The position numbers and the translations under genes are program-made. This document shows positions 62,593 to 64,000 of a stretch of DNA of 64,000 bases, piece after piece. The stretch comes from Rhodocista pekingensis. GTDB taxonomy: Bacteria; Pseudomonadota; Alphaproteobacteria; Azospirillales; Azospirillaceae. Under the pieces are notes generated by a model, which saw only the letters and a list, made by a program, of their open reading frames with translations, did no database searches and was not told the origin of the DNA. Numbering within the stretch: position 1 is the stretch's first letter; each line of letters begins with the position of its first letter. The stretch lies in NCBI RefSeq assembly GCF_042665545.1, contig NZ_JBHTCM010000007.1:1-64000 (forward strand), in the 5' to 3' direction.

Positions 62593-63294
62593 TCAGGCCA
62601 ACAGGCGTAGCGTCCGGTCGATCGCGATGCCGTCCGGCGTCAGGGCGCAGCCCAGCACCAGCGCCTCCACCCCGCGGTCGAGCGCGACGCGCAGGCCGGC
62701 GGCATAGGCCGGGTCGATGTCGGCGGCGATGCGGAACGTGTCGCAGTCGGCCCGCTGCACCAGATAGACCATCACCGCCCGGTGCCCGGCGGCCACCATC
62801 GCCGCCAGTTCCTCCAGGTGCTTCGCGCCGCGGCTGGTGACGCAGTCGGGGAACTCCGCCAGCCGGTCCTGGCGGCGCAGATGGACGTTCTTGACCTCGA
62901 CATAGGCGCTGCCGCGCACCGGGTCCTCCAGCAGGATGTCGATGCGGCTGTTGCGGCCGTACTTCACCTCCCGGCGCAGCGTGGCATAGCCGGCCAGCGC
63001 CGGCACCGTGCCGGCGACGATGGCCTCGGCGACGATGCGGTTGGGGTGCGCCGTGTTGCAGCCGACCAGGGTGCCGTCCGCCTCCACCAGCTCCAGCGTA
63101 TAGGGCAGCTTGCGTGCCGGGTTCGGGCTGCGCGACAGCCAGACCGGGCTGCCGGGCGCGTCGATCCCCAGCATGGTCCCGGAATTCGCCACATGCGCCG
63201 TCGCCGCCGTGCCGTCGGGCAGCAGCACGTCGGCCAGGAAGCGCTTGTAGCGCCGCACCAGGGTGGCGGGGATCAGCGGGGTCGGGAAGCGCAT
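62593..63294 (-). CDS. sfsA: SfsA family protein
   Basis: The 233-residue protein has the SfsA motifs: VRRYKRFLADVLL, HVANSGTMLG, GCNTAHPNRIVAEAI, REVKYGRNSRIDILL, VEVKNVHL and FPDCVTSRGAKHLEEL. SfsA was named for sugar fermentation stimulation in E. coli; its fold resembles a nuclease and DNA binding has been reported. The ATG at 63294 gives the family's normal length. Confidence 0.93.
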   Translation of the reverse strand: MRFPTPLIPATLVRRYKRFLADVLLPDGTAATAHVANSGTMLGIDAPGSPVWLSRSPNPARKLPYTLELVEADGTLVGCNTAHPNRIVAEAIVAGTVPALAGYATLRREVKYGRNSRIDILLEDPVRGSAYVEVKNVHLRRQDRLAEFPDCVTSRGAKHLEELAAMVAAGHRAVMVYLVQRADCDTFRIAADIDPAYAAGLRVALDRGVEALVLGCALTPDGIAIDRTLRLLA

Positions 63295-63429
63295 GGCGGG
63301 CCGGGCTGTGGTCGGAGCATGTCCGGGGCGGGCAGACAGCAATGTCCGCAAACCGGCCGGCGGTCTATATCCTTGTAGTCCCGCCCTCCCTGTAACCGCG
63401 CCGCGACGGCCGCCCCCCGGAGCCGGACC

Positions 63430-64000
63430 ATGACGACCGAGAGCCAAGCCCCCGCCGCCGCCGATCCGGCATCCTCTCCCACCGCCGCCCTGCTGATCAT
63501 CGGCAACGAGATCCTGTCCGGCCGCACGCAGGACGCCAACCTGGCCCACATCGCCCGGACGCTGGGCGGGCTGGGCATCCCCCTGCGCGAGGTGCGGGTG
63601 GTGCCGGACCTGGAGGCGGAGATCGTGGCGGCGGTGAACGCCCTGCGCGCCCGCTATTCCTACGTCTTCACCACGGGCGGCATCGGGCCGACGCACGACG
63701 ACATCACCGCGGCGAGCATCGCCACGGCCTTCGGCGTGCCCCTGGTCCGGCACCCGGAGGCGCAGGCCCGGCTGGAGCGGCACTATGCGGGCACGGGCAT
63801 GCTGAACGAGGCCCGGCTGCGCATGGCCGACACGCCCGAGGGCGCCAGCCTGATCGACAACCCGGTCAGCGCTGCGCCGGGCTTCCAGATCGGCAACGTC
63901 TTCGTCATGGCCGGGGTGCCGGTCATCATGCAGGCCATGCTGGCGGGGCTGGCGCCGCGGCTGGTCGGCGGCCCGCCGGTGCTGTCGAAGGCGGTCGTCT
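63430..64000 (+). CDS. CinA/MoaB-type molybdopterin-binding protein, N-terminal part
   Basis: The reading frame starts at the ATG 63430 and is still open at the window end (190 residues seen). It shows the MoCF-binding domain of CinA: LLIIGNEILSGRTQDANLAH, VVPDLEAEIVAAV, FTTGGIGPTHDDITAASIA and AAPGFQIGNVFVMAGVP. CinA-type proteins take part in pyridine nucleotide recycling and competence/damage responses. Whether a C-terminal amidase domain follows cannot be seen. Confidence 0.88.
   Translation, partial: MTTESQAPAAADPASSPTAALLIIGNEILSGRTQDANLAHIARTLGGLGIPLREVRVVPDLEAEIVAAVNALRARYSYVFTTGGIGPTHDDITAASIATAFGVPLVRHPEAQARLERHYAGTGMLNEARLRMADTPEGASLIDNPVSAAPGFQIGNVFVMAGVPVIMQAMLAGLAPRLVGGPPVLSKAVV

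Overview
The window is a very GC-rich, densely packed chromosomal segment. Gene content and gene style (hpd with phhA, purC-purS, AcnA, SlyX, a map/radC neighbourhood, EcnA/B-type lipoprotein, many GTG/TTG starts) fit an alphaproteobacterium of the Rhodospirillales, in the Rhodocista/Azospirillum/Rhodospirillum centenum range. I infer this from family resemblance only; no species-specific marker was tested.

Layout. 1-2.8 kb: right end of a P2-like prophage or tailocin (tape-measure C-terminus, gpU, gpX, gpD) stopping at the 3' end of tRNA-Arg(CCG). 3-11 kb: a hybrid sensor kinase; phenylalanine/tyrosine catabolism (hpd, a divergent AsnC-type regulator, phhA) linked by an identical 14-bp element; a secreted pepsin-like protein; an alpha/beta hydrolase. 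11.2-17.3 kb: a giant GlmS-like amidotransferase/SIS protein, a periplasmic ClpP-like protein and a membrane histidine kinase. 17.5-23.4 kb: a methionine-type ABC transporter (metQ-metN-metI with ATGA overlaps), then a LysR regulator divergent from an aldo-keto reductase and a YahK-type alcohol dehydrogenase. 23.4-29.2 kb: two coupled genes of unknown function and a phytochrome-like GGDEF-EAL protein that has lost its chromophore ligands. 29.2-35.1 kb: purC, purS, a small secreted protein, slyX, a NYN-domain protein, a candidate sRNA gene and acnA. 35.7-40.6 kb: an Opp-type peptide transporter (BCDF, no binding protein) split by a phosphoribosyltransferase gene. 40.7-48.4 kb: TerC, an esterase, a Nudix protein, entericidin, an NSS transporter, YccF and a patatin. 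48.5-48.9 kb: tRNA-Leu(UAA) interrupted by a 255-nt group I intron. 49-56.9 kb: pgk, MgtC, a YgjP peptidase, EamA, an orphan TrpF overlapping an arylamine N-acetyltransferase, and purB. 57-64 kb: a serralysin with RTX and C-terminal repeats, radC, a degenerate Hpt-like protein, map, a glutathionyl-hydroquinone reductase, sfsA and the start of cinA.

Themes. The best candidate for something unusual is the self-splicing-type intron in tRNA-Leu(UAA), at the position occupied by cyanobacterial and plastid introns. Second is a recurring genome habit: four unrelated genes here carry short tandem repeats, of a different sequence each time, that include or abut their stop codon. Several proteins keep a fold but have lost the key residues (phytochrome-like sensor, GGDEF domain, Hpt-like protein).
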